Below the pieces are notes generated by a model. The model was not told where the DNA came from. It saw only the letters and a program-made list of their open reading frames with translations, and ran no database searches. Positions 1 to 8,116 of a stretch of DNA of 64,000 nt are shown here, in pieces; positions within the stretch are counted from its first letter, which is position 1; every line of letters begins with the position of its first letter. The DNA comes from Sporosarcina sp. Marseille-Q4063 (GTDB taxonomy: Bacteria; Bacillota; Bacilli; Bacillales_A; Planococcaceae), in the NCBI RefSeq assembly GCF_018309085.1, contig NZ_CP070502.1:1302001-1366000 (forward strand). Direction: 5' to 3'. The translations under genes and the position numbers were made by a program.

Positions 1-1045
1 CGTAAGTCAATTCTTTTGTCAGTTCTTCAACGCGTTCTACAACCTGATCATAGACTTCTTCATGAATGATTGCACGCGAACATGCTGAACATTTCTGGCC
101 GCTGAAACCGAATGCTGATTTTACAATGGCTTGTGCTGCTAATTCTAGGTCCGCCTGGTTGTCAACGACGATGGTATCTTTACCGCCCATTTCCGCGATA
201 ACACGTTTCAACCAAATTTGTCCTTCATTTACAACCGCAGCACGTTCATAAATTCTCGTTCCGATTTCACGTGAACCTGTAAATGATACGAAACGCGTTC
301 TTGGATGATCTACTAGGTAATCGCCGACTTCTGAACCTGAACCTGGGATGAAGTTAACGACTCCTGCTGGCATACCTGCTTCTTCAAGCACTTCAATAAA
401 TTTAAATGCAATAACTGGTGTTGTTGATGCCGGTTTAAGTAGTACTGTATTTCCAGTTACGAGTGCAGCGGCAGTTGTTCCAGCCATGATTGCGAATGCA
501 AAGTTCCACGGAGAAATAACAACGCCTACTCCTAGTGGAATGTAGTGGAATTGATTATATTCGCCTGGACGGCTTTCTACATGCATGCCTTCTTTCAAGT
601 CGAGCATTTGACGGCCGTAATATTCCAGGAAGTCGATTCCTTCAGCTACGTCTGCATCTGCCTCATTCCAAGGTTTACCTGCTTCTTTTGTCAAGAGTGC
701 TGAAAACTCAGCTTTTCGACGACGTACGATTGCAGCTGCTTTGAATAAAACATCCGCTCTGAATTCTGGCTTGACTTTTCTCCATGTATTAAAAGTTTCA
801 TCTGCTACTTGCATCGCTTTTTCAGCAAGTTCTTGGCTTGCTTTTGATACACGCCCGATTACCTCTTCTTTATTTGATGGGTTTGTGGAAACTAATTTTT
901 CATCAGTTGTTACACGTTCTCCGCCAATGATTAATGGGTAGTCTTCGCCTAGATACCCTTCTACTTGTTTTAATGCACTGAGATATGCGTTCGTATTTTC
1001 TTCATTAGTAAAATCTGTGAATGGCTCATGTTTGTATGGGATCAT
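1..1045 (-). CDS. rocA: L-glutamate gamma-semialdehyde (1-pyrroline-5-carboxylate) dehydrogenase, 3' end outside window
   Basis: NAD-dependent oxidation of glutamate semialdehyde to glutamate, the last step of arginine/proline catabolism in the cytoplasm. About 348 N-terminal residues are visible of a family normally near 515. The reverse-strand reading shows aldehyde-dehydrogenase motifs: SPWNFAFAI (substrate/cofactor pocket), [24 protein letters not shown], the glutamate motif EMGGKD and the catalytic-cysteine region [13 protein letters not shown]. The ATG at 1045-1043 follows a strong GGAGGAAA Shine-Dalgarno 6-7 nt upstream, which fixes the start. The gene is transcribed away from the adjacent RocR-like regulator, as expected for a regulated catabolic gene. 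The missing C-terminus is a window-edge effect, not a truncation. Confidence 0.96.
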   Translation of the reverse strand, partial: MIPYKHEPFTDFTNEENTNAYLSALKQVEGYLGEDYPLIIGGERVTTDEKLVSTNPSNKEEVIGRVSKASQELAEKAMQVADETFNTWRKVKPEFRADVLFKAAAIVRRRKAEFSALLTKEAGKPWNEADADVAEGIDFLEYYGRQMLDLKEGMHVESRPGEYNQFHYIPLGVGVVISPWNFAFAIMAGTTAAALVTGNTVLLKPASTTPVIAFKFIEVLEEAGMPAGVVNFIPGSGSEVGDYLVDHPRTRFVSFTGSREIGTRIYERAAVVNEGQIWLKRVIAEMGGKDTIVVDNQADLELAAQAIVKSAFGFSGQKCSACSRAIIHEEVYDQVVERVEELTKELTY

Positions 1046-1072
1046 AATAATTTCCTCCTTTAATAATATACG

Positions 1073-1091
1073 GTGCAAAAAATATTTGCAC
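1073..1091. promoter_or_regulatory. Perfect inverted repeat GTGCAAA-N5-TTTGCAC (candidate operator)
   Basis: A 7-nt perfect inverted repeat with a 5-nt AT spacer lies in the 153-bp gap between divergent rocA and its regulator. It is 28-46 nt upstream of the rocA start codon and overlaps the weak -35 of the candidate regulator promoter. Binding by the neighbouring Fis-type HTH regulator is an inference; no characterised motif is claimed. Confidence 0.5.
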
Positions 1092-1115
1092 TTTGTAATT
1101 GATTACATATATAAT
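1086..1115 (+). promoter_or_regulatory. Candidate SigA promoter of the RocR-like regulator
   Basis: A perfect TATAAT at 1110-1115 has a poor -35 (TTGCAC, 1086-1091) at 18 nt spacing. The -35 lies inside the right half of the inverted repeat, so a protein bound there could repress this promoter. It would leave a 5' leader of about 75-80 nt. Confidence 0.4.
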
Positions 1116-1142
1116 AATGCAAAAGATTCTTGCTTATTTCAA
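1114..1142 (-). promoter_or_regulatory. Candidate SigA promoter of rocA
   Basis: On the reverse strand TTGAAA (1142-1137), 17 nt and CATTAT (1119-1114) resemble a vegetative promoter. I find no GG-N10-GC (-24/-12) sigma-54 element in this intergenic stretch in the rocA direction, which matters because RocR-type regulation normally uses one. Confidence 0.4.
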
Positions 1143-1198
1143 GTATTATTACTTTTATTAGTCCTTTTTCTTTTTAACAAGTCGATTGGAGGAGTTTT

Positions 1199-2506
1199 AT
1201 GCGAAAAAAGATAGATGCGCTTTCCCCGTTTTATGCATTTGCAATTGAACATGCAGCACTTGGAATCCATGCGATAGATAATCACGGCAATACAATTATT
1301 TATAATAATAAAATGAAGCAAATTGAAGGGCTTGCGCTTGAAGATGTTCAAGATCGATCTATTTTGGAGTTGTTTAATTTTGAACATGAAGAGAGCACTT
1401 TGCTTAAAGTTTTACAAAGCCGAAATGAGTTATTGAATGTTAAACAAACGTATTGGAATCGAAATGGGATTGAAATTACGACTGTCAATGATACGTATCC
1501 CGTTTTCGAAAATGGGAACTTAATAGGGGCAATTGAACTTTCACGAGATATAACAGCATTGGAAAAGGTTTTGCATCAACCAGATTCAAAATCTAATAAA
1601 CCGACAACGTTCAGTGAAATCGTCGCCTATTCATCTTCAATGAAAACTGTGATTTCGACCGCCAAGAAAGCAGCAAAGGCTAAGTTATCCGTTCTTTTAA
1701 TTGGGGAAACAGGTACCGGAAAAGAGCTGATTGCAGAAAGTATCCATAATGCATTATCCCCATCACCTCAATACTTTTATACGCTGCATTGTCATAGTTC
1801 GGATCCGTTCCTTATCGACCGGTTACTTGAGGATTTGAATGAGTCTGATTCCTACACGTTGTTTTGTGAGCGAATCGAATTATTATCCATCCCTTTACAA
1901 AAGAAGTTGTTGGCCTTGCTGTCGAAATCGGATAGCGGCAATCGTCAATTTATCGCCAGTATTGGAGACGATCCAGTTGAATTAATAGCCTCCGGAAACT
2001 TATTGAAGGAATTGTATTATTTCTTTTCTTCTTTTGCGATTCGTATACCGCCGCTTCGGAAAAGACTTGAGGATATTATGCCTTTCATTTCCGCCTATTT
2101 GGAACAAAGAAGCGAACGCTATAATAGCGTGATTCAAGGGATTACACCTGAAGTAGAGAAGCTATTTAAACAATATAATTGGCCGGGGAATATGCGCGAA
2201 CTTGAAATTTTGTTGGACGAAGTGACTTCCCTTTCTTCGACCGAAACGGTTATTACGTATAATATGTTACCACTTCATTTCAGGGTGAAAACTGGCAATG
2301 CGGATGATCAGTCCATTGAAGATTTCATTGTCTACCGAAACAAAGAGTTGCTGCCGCTAGATGAATATTTGCATGCTGCTGAAGAGTACTATATTAATAA
2401 AGCGATGAAGCTTCATGATGACAATGTTACAAAAACGGCGAATGCCTTAGGAATGAGTCGGCAAAGTTTACAATATCGTTTGCGAAAAATAAAAAATGAG
2501 AGGTAG
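1199..2506 (+). CDS. RocR-like regulator with degenerate AAA+ domain (no GAFTGA, altered Walker B)
   Basis: Related to the sigma-54 enhancer-binding proteins (RocR/BkdR type). Visible order: PAS-like sensor (about 12-120), AAA+ domain (about 138-365) and a C-terminal Fis-type helix-turn-helix (about 385-432, motif TKTANALGMSRQSLQYRLRK). Walker A is intact (GETGTGKE, 169-176). The segment that should hold the GAFTGA sigma-54 loop is missing: after LIDRLLEDL the chain runs straight to YTLFCERIELL, where the Walker B Asp-Glu reads Glu-Arg. The arginine-finger segment, usually FRxDLYYRL, reads LLKELYYFF. It therefore probably cannot remodel a sigma-54 holoenzyme and may act as a non-ATPase regulator. 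GGAGGAG precedes the ATG. It is divergent from rocA, its likely target. Confidence 0.85.
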   Translation: MRKKIDALSPFYAFAIEHAALGIHAIDNHGNTIIYNNKMKQIEGLALEDVQDRSILELFNFEHEESTLLKVLQSRNELLNVKQTYWNRNGIEITTVNDTYPVFENGNLIGAIELSRDITALEKVLHQPDSKSNKPTTFSEIVAYSSSMKTVISTAKKAAKAKLSVLLIGETGTGKELIAESIHNALSPSPQYFYTLHCHSSDPFLIDRLLEDLNESDSYTLFCERIELLSIPLQKKLLALLSKSDSGNRQFIASIGDDPVELIASGNLLKELYYFFSSFAIRIPPLRKRLEDIMPFISAYLEQRSERYNSVIQGITPEVEKLFKQYNWPGNMRELEILLDEVTSLSSTETVITYNMLPLHFRVKTGNADDQSIEDFIVYRNKELLPLDEYLHAAEEYYINKAMKLHDDNVTKTANALGMSRQSLQYRLRKIKNER

Positions 2507-2528
2507 GCATAATCGCCTCCTCTCATTT
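2494..2528. terminator. Bidirectional terminator between the regulator and yugI
   Basis: Stem AAATGAGAGG (2494-2503) pairs with CCTCTCATTT (2519-2528). The hairpin overlaps the stop codons of both convergent genes and has T-rich flanks on both sides. Confidence 0.75.
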
Positions 2529-2905
2529 TAATATTGACCTGATTGTTCGATCCAATCTTGAAGCTTTTCTTTCAATGAATTAAAACCTTCTGAATCTCTT
2601 TCTTTAATGCGTTCTTGTAAGGATTCGCGTGTACGCTCATCTCGACGATCAGTTACTGGTTTTTCCTGGAGTGCCCGAATCGACAAACTGATTTTTTCGG
2701 CTTCTTCGTTGACTTCCAAGATTTTAACTTCTACCTCTTCTCCGATAGATAAGAACTCGTTTACGTCTTTTACAAAACCATATGTGATTTCGGAAATGTG
2801 GACCAGTCCTTGCGTGTTTTCATCGAGTGAGACGAACGCGCCATAGGGTTGAATGCCCGTTACTTTTCCTGTGAGCTTTTCTCCCGCTTCATACTTTCTC
2901 GCCAT
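2528..2905 (-). CDS. yugI: S1-domain RNA-binding protein (general stress protein 13 type)
   Basis: A 125-residue cytoplasmic protein with one S1/OB-fold domain in residues 1-75 (GEKLTGKVTGIQPYGAFVSL, then GLVHISEI and VKILEVNEEAEKISLSIRAL), followed by a charged tail. This matches YugI/GSP13, which associates with ribosomes in Bacillus. The precise function is not established here. The Shine-Dalgarno is weak (GGGAGC). Its presence a few kb from yugE and patB matches B. subtilis gene order. Confidence 0.9.
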   Translation of the reverse strand: MARKYEAGEKLTGKVTGIQPYGAFVSLDENTQGLVHISEITYGFVKDVNEFLSIGEEVEVKILEVNEEAEKISLSIRALQEKPVTDRRDERTRESLQERIKERDSEGFNSLKEKLQDWIEQSGQY

Positions 2906-3003
2906 TTGAAACAGCTCCCAATTTTTTATATCGTATCTGCCATAGGGCCATCTAAATTATATCATGAATGCATATAGCGGGCAAAAAAGCATGCTGTATT
3001 CAC

Positions 3004-5214
3004 TTATTTAATCTCGTAAATCGTCCAGATTCCATCTGCATTGTCGTAAATCATTCTTGCGAAATAATCGACAGTGCCATCCTTCTCAAGACCGATTGTG
3101 CCATCTTTTTCATAACCGACCGGGACAATATGCGAACCGTTAATGCTTGCATCTCCTACCATCTCTACAAATATCGACTCGACTTGTTCCAGTATAGAAT
3201 CAGTTTTCGTCCAGTTTTTCATATAGTCTTCATATGAAACTGTTACATATTCATGATTGAAGAGCTGCCACATCGTCTCAGGATCTTCTAGTTCATTTGC
3301 ATAATAGTAAACACCGATAATGATTAGAGGATTCGCATTTTCTAAAGTCATTAGATTATGATCATAAGAGAAGTTTTCATATAACTCTTTAACTTCTAAT
3401 TGATATTCGGAATCTTGAACATATGTTGTCATCGTCCCGTATCCAATGAATTCCTCGATAGTGAATAATTTCAATCTATTATCATGTGCATAGCTTAATG
3501 CATCGTAAATATGATGTTGATTCAATCGCTGATAACTTTTCGATTTTTTCCAATCGCTCGCTTTCATCTCGCCAATGATTTTCTTCATGATAAAAGCGGC
3601 TGGTGAATCTCCGCCGATGTTTGCAATCTTTTCCCAAATGGCACGATATTCTTCTTTTACCGCTCCATGTTCATCGAATATTTCAACCGTTTCGCTATGT
3701 TCAGCATAAACTCCTTTTTTCTTTTCGTCGATTACTAATGCGCTAAATAACGTCGAGTACGTATGCGATAGCATCCCGTAATGCATAGCAGATTGATCAG
3801 AAGCAAGTAATGTTTTTTCCATATCGATTAAGTAGTCTATTGATTGGTTCAATGAAAAATCAAGGCTTTGCACGTTAAACAAAGGCTCGGTTTCGAGCAT
3901 TGTCATATAACCACCTACGTCTTCGTGAAGTGCATTTCTAATTTTCTTGCTGAATTCATTGGTCTGGTATTTCGGATAGAACGGTGCGACATTCGGAATC
4001 GATACTGGATAATAATTTTGTTTTTCTAGACCTGTTAGGATTTTTTGAAAGTCCTCGGGGTACATATCCTTCTTTGCCATGAACTTTTCGATGTCAATTT
4101 CTTCGTCAACCAACGCATCTTCGATGATTTGGTGATGGTCGTAATAAATCGAATAAAAAGATTCTTGAATATAGGAAAGTTTCTCCAAGTATGAATTGAT
4201 GAATTGTTCACTTTTTCTTTTATCATTTGTCAAAGGATTTTTAATTAATTGTTCCGCCATTTCAGACGGCAATTGTAATTGTTCAAGTATTTCTTCATAT
4301 TCATTCTTGATTTTTTTCCTATCGATTGGTTCATTTCTACTGAGTAGTCTTTCGTAACGCCTGATCATCGAATCAAAATCTCTGCGCGGGGTTCCTGCTA
4401 ATCCACTTGCAAATCCATAATCGTTTTCTTCAATTGTTTCAGGAAAACCTAATTTATCGAATTGATTTTCCACTTCTTTTTCGAATGAGATTTTCAGGCG
4501 TTCTATATATTTTTCAGTTGAAGACCTTTGGTATTCCTCTCCTGTCACAACTGAAACCGTGATGAGGGTTAATAATGTAACAATCCCGGCAATCCATGAT
4601 AGCAGAACTTTTTTTGATGATTTAGGTTTTAGTATTGGCTCACTTTTGACTTGCTGTTCCTCAAAAACATTTTCATATGTGAATGAAAAACGAAGTCGCT
4701 CATATGATTTACTTAAAAACTTTAATTGTTTCTCGATTTGCAGTTGATTTCTACCCAGTTTTTCACGTGATTCTGCAATTAAATTCATTACTTCATTTTC
4801 TGGAAGGCCTGTAATAAATTCAATTTCTTTCTCTGTCATTCCATGAAAATAGAATAGTAGTAAGGCAATCTTATTTTCATCTTCAAGGCTGATAATTTTT
4901 TCATGAAGTTGTTGATCTTCTTCAAAGGGCAACAACTTTTCTTTTTCATCTGGCTGTTCCATATTTTTTATTAATATTAAAGCAGCCTTATACATGAATA
5001 AACGAAGGTGATTTTCGTCTTCTACTTCAGTTAGCTGGTTATATAACTTCCTGAACGTCGCTTCAGTTATCTGCTGGACTTGAAGCGAACTGCATCCGTA
5101 TTGGACTGCGAGTTGCTCTATTTTTTTTGAGTGATCTCCCATCCATTTTACAAAAGCTTCACGGTCACCCGTCTTTAGTTGATTAAAAAACTCGACATCC
5201 GTAATAATAATCAT
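3004..5214 (-). CDS. Membrane-anchored ECF-sigma-like protein, second of a tandem paralogous pair
   Basis: A 736-residue protein of unknown function. Residues about 8-62 resemble ECF sigma region 2 (QITEATFRKLYNQL). Residues about 105-153 resemble region 4 (LEDENKIALLLFYFHGMTEK, then EIEFITGLPENEVMNLI), with a recognisable helix-turn-helix. A single membrane helix follows at about 203-223, then more than 500 hydrophilic residues predicted outside. It aligns along its length with the preceding gene, for example IIIGVYYYANELEDPETM against YVAGVYDYANEMEDPMTM. The gap to that gene is 34 nt, so the two probably form an operon. The start is awkward: the GGGGG of the ribosome site abuts the ATG, leaving almost no spacing, so a non-standard downstream start is possible. 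A signalling role is inference. Confidence 0.75.
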   Translation of the reverse strand: MIIITDVEFFNQLKTGDREAFVKWMGDHSKKIEQLAVQYGCSSLQVQQITEATFRKLYNQLTEVEDENHLRLFMYKAALILIKNMEQPDEKEKLLPFEEDQQLHEKIISLEDENKIALLLFYFHGMTEKEIEFITGLPENEVMNLIAESREKLGRNQLQIEKQLKFLSKSYERLRFSFTYENVFEEQQVKSEPILKPKSSKKVLLSWIAGIVTLLTLITVSVVTGEEYQRSSTEKYIERLKISFEKEVENQFDKLGFPETIEENDYGFASGLAGTPRRDFDSMIRRYERLLSRNEPIDRKKIKNEYEEILEQLQLPSEMAEQLIKNPLTNDKRKSEQFINSYLEKLSYIQESFYSIYYDHHQIIEDALVDEEIDIEKFMAKKDMYPEDFQKILTGLEKQNYYPVSIPNVAPFYPKYQTNEFSKKIRNALHEDVGGYMTMLETEPLFNVQSLDFSLNQSIDYLIDMEKTLLASDQSAMHYGMLSHTYSTLFSALVIDEKKKGVYAEHSETVEIFDEHGAVKEEYRAIWEKIANIGGDSPAAFIMKKIIGEMKASDWKKSKSYQRLNQHHIYDALSYAHDNRLKLFTIEEFIGYGTMTTYVQDSEYQLEVKELYENFSYDHNLMTLENANPLIIIGVYYYANELEDPETMWQLFNHEYVTVSYEDYMKNWTKTDSILEQVESIFVEMVGDASINGSHIVPVGYEKDGTIGLEKDGTVDYFARMIYDNADGIWTIYEIK

Positions 5215-5248
5215 CCCCCTGCTCTATCGTACCAAACTTTGAAGCCCC

Positions 5249-7828
5249 TTATTTCAAAGGATAGACGATGCGCCAACCGTGTTTTGTCCACATCATGTTG
5301 ATTTCTACTATCGATTCATTGCTAGGATTTGTTTCTTCATTGACCGTTAGCGTTGCAATACCGGGCCAGTTTCCATTCCCATCTTGTTCTAATCCTTTAA
5401 ATGAAATCGTCTTGTATAGATTTTCCATATTCATCGGAAAATATATGTTTGGCTTCTTAAGGTATTGTTCTTTGTCAATAACCGTAGTTCCATCACCTTG
5501 ATAATAGAAAGCGTATTGTGTTTCGAAATCCCCTTGTTGTCCGGCGTGAAAATAGGTTGCGATTATGTCGATTGGCGTCATATAATCTATTTCATCGAAT
5601 GACTTCGATTCGGTGAAATAATCATATCTATATGTTATCCATTCTTTGTCAATCGAAGCGATGTCCATTTCCGGGATTTCTACGCTTGAAGGAAGCGGGT
5701 TATGCACTAATTCTTGCAGATAAAATTCCCCGCTTCTATCGATCCAAAGCGGAATATATTGATCTTCTAATTGATCTTTTCCGATTTTTACATAAGCGTA
5801 ATAGTTTCTTCCAAATCGCTCTATGTTTTCATTGGAGAATTCGATAGAGGTCGCTTCTTCAAATAGTGAAAACCCTTTTTGCCAGTCTGCAATAAAAGTA
5901 GCTCTCCAATCTTCAGCTTCGTTTTCATATACCCCCTCGGTATCAAAGTTGAATAATTTCAACATCGTCATTGGATCTTCCATTTCATTTGCGTAGTCAT
6001 AGACGCCGGCTACATAAATAGGTGATAGTTCTTTAAATATGGTTCTGTCGTAATTTTTTTTGAATTCCTTATATAGCTTTTCTATTTTCGTTGAATAAAG
6101 TTTGTTGGGCAGGTCGATTTTTTCGTTAACAAGCGTTGGCTTTTTACCGAACATGATTTCCTCTAGTTTACCTTCTTGTGCAAGTTTAAGCACATCAATG
6201 ATAGATTCATGAGTTAATCGATCCCAACTTTCTGAATTCCGCCATTCGGATACTTCCATTTCCTCAATGATTGGTTGTACAAGGTAACTTATTGGCAACG
6301 CCGTTTCATCTTGATAATTAAAAGTTCTCCATGCTTGTTGATAAAAAGTGGGTACCCTTCCTTCTGCTTCCATTTCTTTAATAAGGTTTTTTCCTTTCAT
6401 AACTTCGCAAAAAAAAGATGAAAAATTGGTTTCCAACTCTTTGTAAAAACTTTCATCTTTACTAATTTGTATAATAGCTTGTTGCATTTCAGCTAATTCC
6501 TGGACAATCCAGTTCGGACTAAAAACCATATTGACATTATTAAGATAATAATCATAAGTCATCATACCAACATATGCACGAGCACTTTGATGATAGAGAT
6601 AGCTCAATTGATCATGAATTGACGATTTATAATAACATGCATTAATTTCGAATGTGTTATTTTTTGCGCATATTTGGATAGATTGCTTACGCATTGTGTC
6701 TATCGCATGTTGTAGTTCACTTGGAAATTCAGCTTTTGAAAGCATTAATAATGATGCTTTTTGCCTTCCCCCTTCAAACGCTTCAATCGTTTCCCGGTTG
6801 TCCCAAAGAATGCCGTTGTACATGGTGATTAAGTCGACAATTTTCTCCTTATATATCATGGCATGTTCGATACTCGCACTTTCGCTTTCGTAGAGTGGTT
6901 CTAGTTGAAGGTCAGCTACCATTTCAGATGGCAACTTTAAGTGTTCCACGATGTTTTCGACTTTCTTTTCCAGATTTCTTGGAATTTCTCCACGATCCAT
7001 TGAATCTTTTATATCCATTATTTCCTTATCTGCTTTTCTAATGAAATTCAGCTGGTCGAACCGCGCATCTTCCAATTGAAGTTTTTCTTGTCGTTTCGCG
7101 CGTTCGGTTTTATATTTTTCTTCTATATTTGCGAAAGATTCCACATCGATAGCATTAACAATCGGCTTTTCTTTCTTATTCGTGAAGGATAATGGCAATA
7201 AAATTATAATAATTGTTAAAGCTATTGCGCTTATAATTGCCCAACTTATCGACTTCTTTTTTGATTTAATGATGGGCTGTTGCACAATGGATCCGAATAT
7301 CTGTTCAGCATTAAATTTTACGGATAAGCGATTGTAGGATTTCTTAAGAAATTCAAGACTTTTTCTGTTTTCACCGAGCAACTCGATTGCAGCTTGAATG
7401 GTTATTTCAATATCTTCTGCGGATTCTCCGATAACAATGGATATTTGTTCGTTAGTTAAATCATGATAAAAAGATAAAATAAAAGGAATACGATATTTCT
7501 CATCAAGTTCTACAATTTTAATATGAAGAAGTGTATCTTCTTTAAATGGGAGCGCGTCTTCAGGAACGGGTTCCGCTGAATTATATCGCAACAGCTTTTC
7601 CAGCAAGATTTTATAAAGTGTCATTAGTAATGGCATATTTTCATCAAGGCGTCTTAACTCATTACGAAGTATAATATATGTATCCATCGTCACCTCGTTT
7701 GCCTCTTCCAAAGAAAGTCCATTTTGAAATGCGAATCGTATCATGCTGCCAGAATGCTTGTTGATCCATTCCGGATAATTTGTAAAGTCCCCGTTTTTTG
7801 CATTTCGTATGAGTTCGTTTTCTTGCAC
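5249..7828 (-). CDS. Membrane-anchored ECF-sigma-like protein, first of a tandem paralogous pair, with extra C-terminal domain
   Basis: An 859-residue protein of unknown function with the same plan as its neighbour: sigma region-2-like segment (about 4-60), region-4-like helix-turn-helix (about 105-153, YRIPFILSFYHDLTNEQISI), one membrane helix (about 195-215, rich in Ile/Leu after SKKKS), then a large exported part. It is longer than its paralog by an end segment of about 110-130 residues (DIIATYFHAGQQGDFETQYA onward, ending MMWTKHGWRIVYPLK) that looks like an NTF2-like fold. I chose the GTG at 7828: GGGGAAGGGG lies 10 nt upstream, and an extended -10 at 7869-7877 puts transcription start near 7862, inside the longer open frame that begins at 7864. 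Sigma activity, DNA targets and ligand are unknown. Confidence 0.75.
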   Translation of the reverse strand: MQENELIRNAKNGDFTNYPEWINKHSGSMIRFAFQNGLSLEEANEVTMDTYIILRNELRRLDENMPLLMTLYKILLEKLLRYNSAEPVPEDALPFKEDTLLHIKIVELDEKYRIPFILSFYHDLTNEQISIVIGESAEDIEITIQAAIELLGENRKSLEFLKKSYNRLSVKFNAEQIFGSIVQQPIIKSKKKSISWAIISAIALTIIIILLPLSFTNKKEKPIVNAIDVESFANIEEKYKTERAKRQEKLQLEDARFDQLNFIRKADKEIMDIKDSMDRGEIPRNLEKKVENIVEHLKLPSEMVADLQLEPLYESESASIEHAMIYKEKIVDLITMYNGILWDNRETIEAFEGGRQKASLLMLSKAEFPSELQHAIDTMRKQSIQICAKNNTFEINACYYKSSIHDQLSYLYHQSARAYVGMMTYDYYLNNVNMVFSPNWIVQELAEMQQAIIQISKDESFYKELETNFSSFFCEVMKGKNLIKEMEAEGRVPTFYQQAWRTFNYQDETALPISYLVQPIIEEMEVSEWRNSESWDRLTHESIIDVLKLAQEGKLEEIMFGKKPTLVNEKIDLPNKLYSTKIEKLYKEFKKNYDRTIFKELSPIYVAGVYDYANEMEDPMTMLKLFNFDTEGVYENEAEDWRATFIADWQKGFSLFEEATSIEFSNENIERFGRNYYAYVKIGKDQLEDQYIPLWIDRSGEFYLQELVHNPLPSSVEIPEMDIASIDKEWITYRYDYFTESKSFDEIDYMTPIDIIATYFHAGQQGDFETQYAFYYQGDGTTVIDKEQYLKKPNIYFPMNMENLYKTISFKGLEQDGNGNWPGIATLTVNEETNPSNESIVEINMMWTKHGWRIVYPLK

Positions 7829-7868
7829 TAACGGCCAGCCCCTTCCCCGACAACTGTTCATCAATCTT

Positions 7869-7877
7869 ATTATACCA
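7869..7877 (-). promoter_or_regulatory. Extended -10 promoter of the sigma-like gene pair
   Basis: The reverse strand reads TGG-TATAAT: a perfect -10 hexamer with a TGn extension and no good -35. The predicted start near 7862 supports the GTG at 7828 as the translation start of the first gene. Confidence 0.5.
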
Positions 7878-8116
7878 GAAAGTACAAATTATTCAGTTTA
7901 ATTTTTCCGGGTTTTCTCGTCGGTTGCCACATTTCTTTGTATGATTCTTCTATCTCCAGGCGAAACTGATTTGTGATTTCCGCTTACCATCTCCCCCACT
8001 TTCTTACCTATATACGTAATACGTCACTTTCGTAGGATTTGTTTCACTTCTGATGTATTTCTTTATGTATTCATGTACAATGAAAAAATGTTTGCAAATA
8101 GAAAGAGTGATGAATT

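Noticed and set aside
1046..1198. A sigma-54 (-24/-12) promoter for rocA
   Set aside because: Looked for GG-N10-GC in the rocA direction; no match in this gap, and the regulator lacks GAFTGA.
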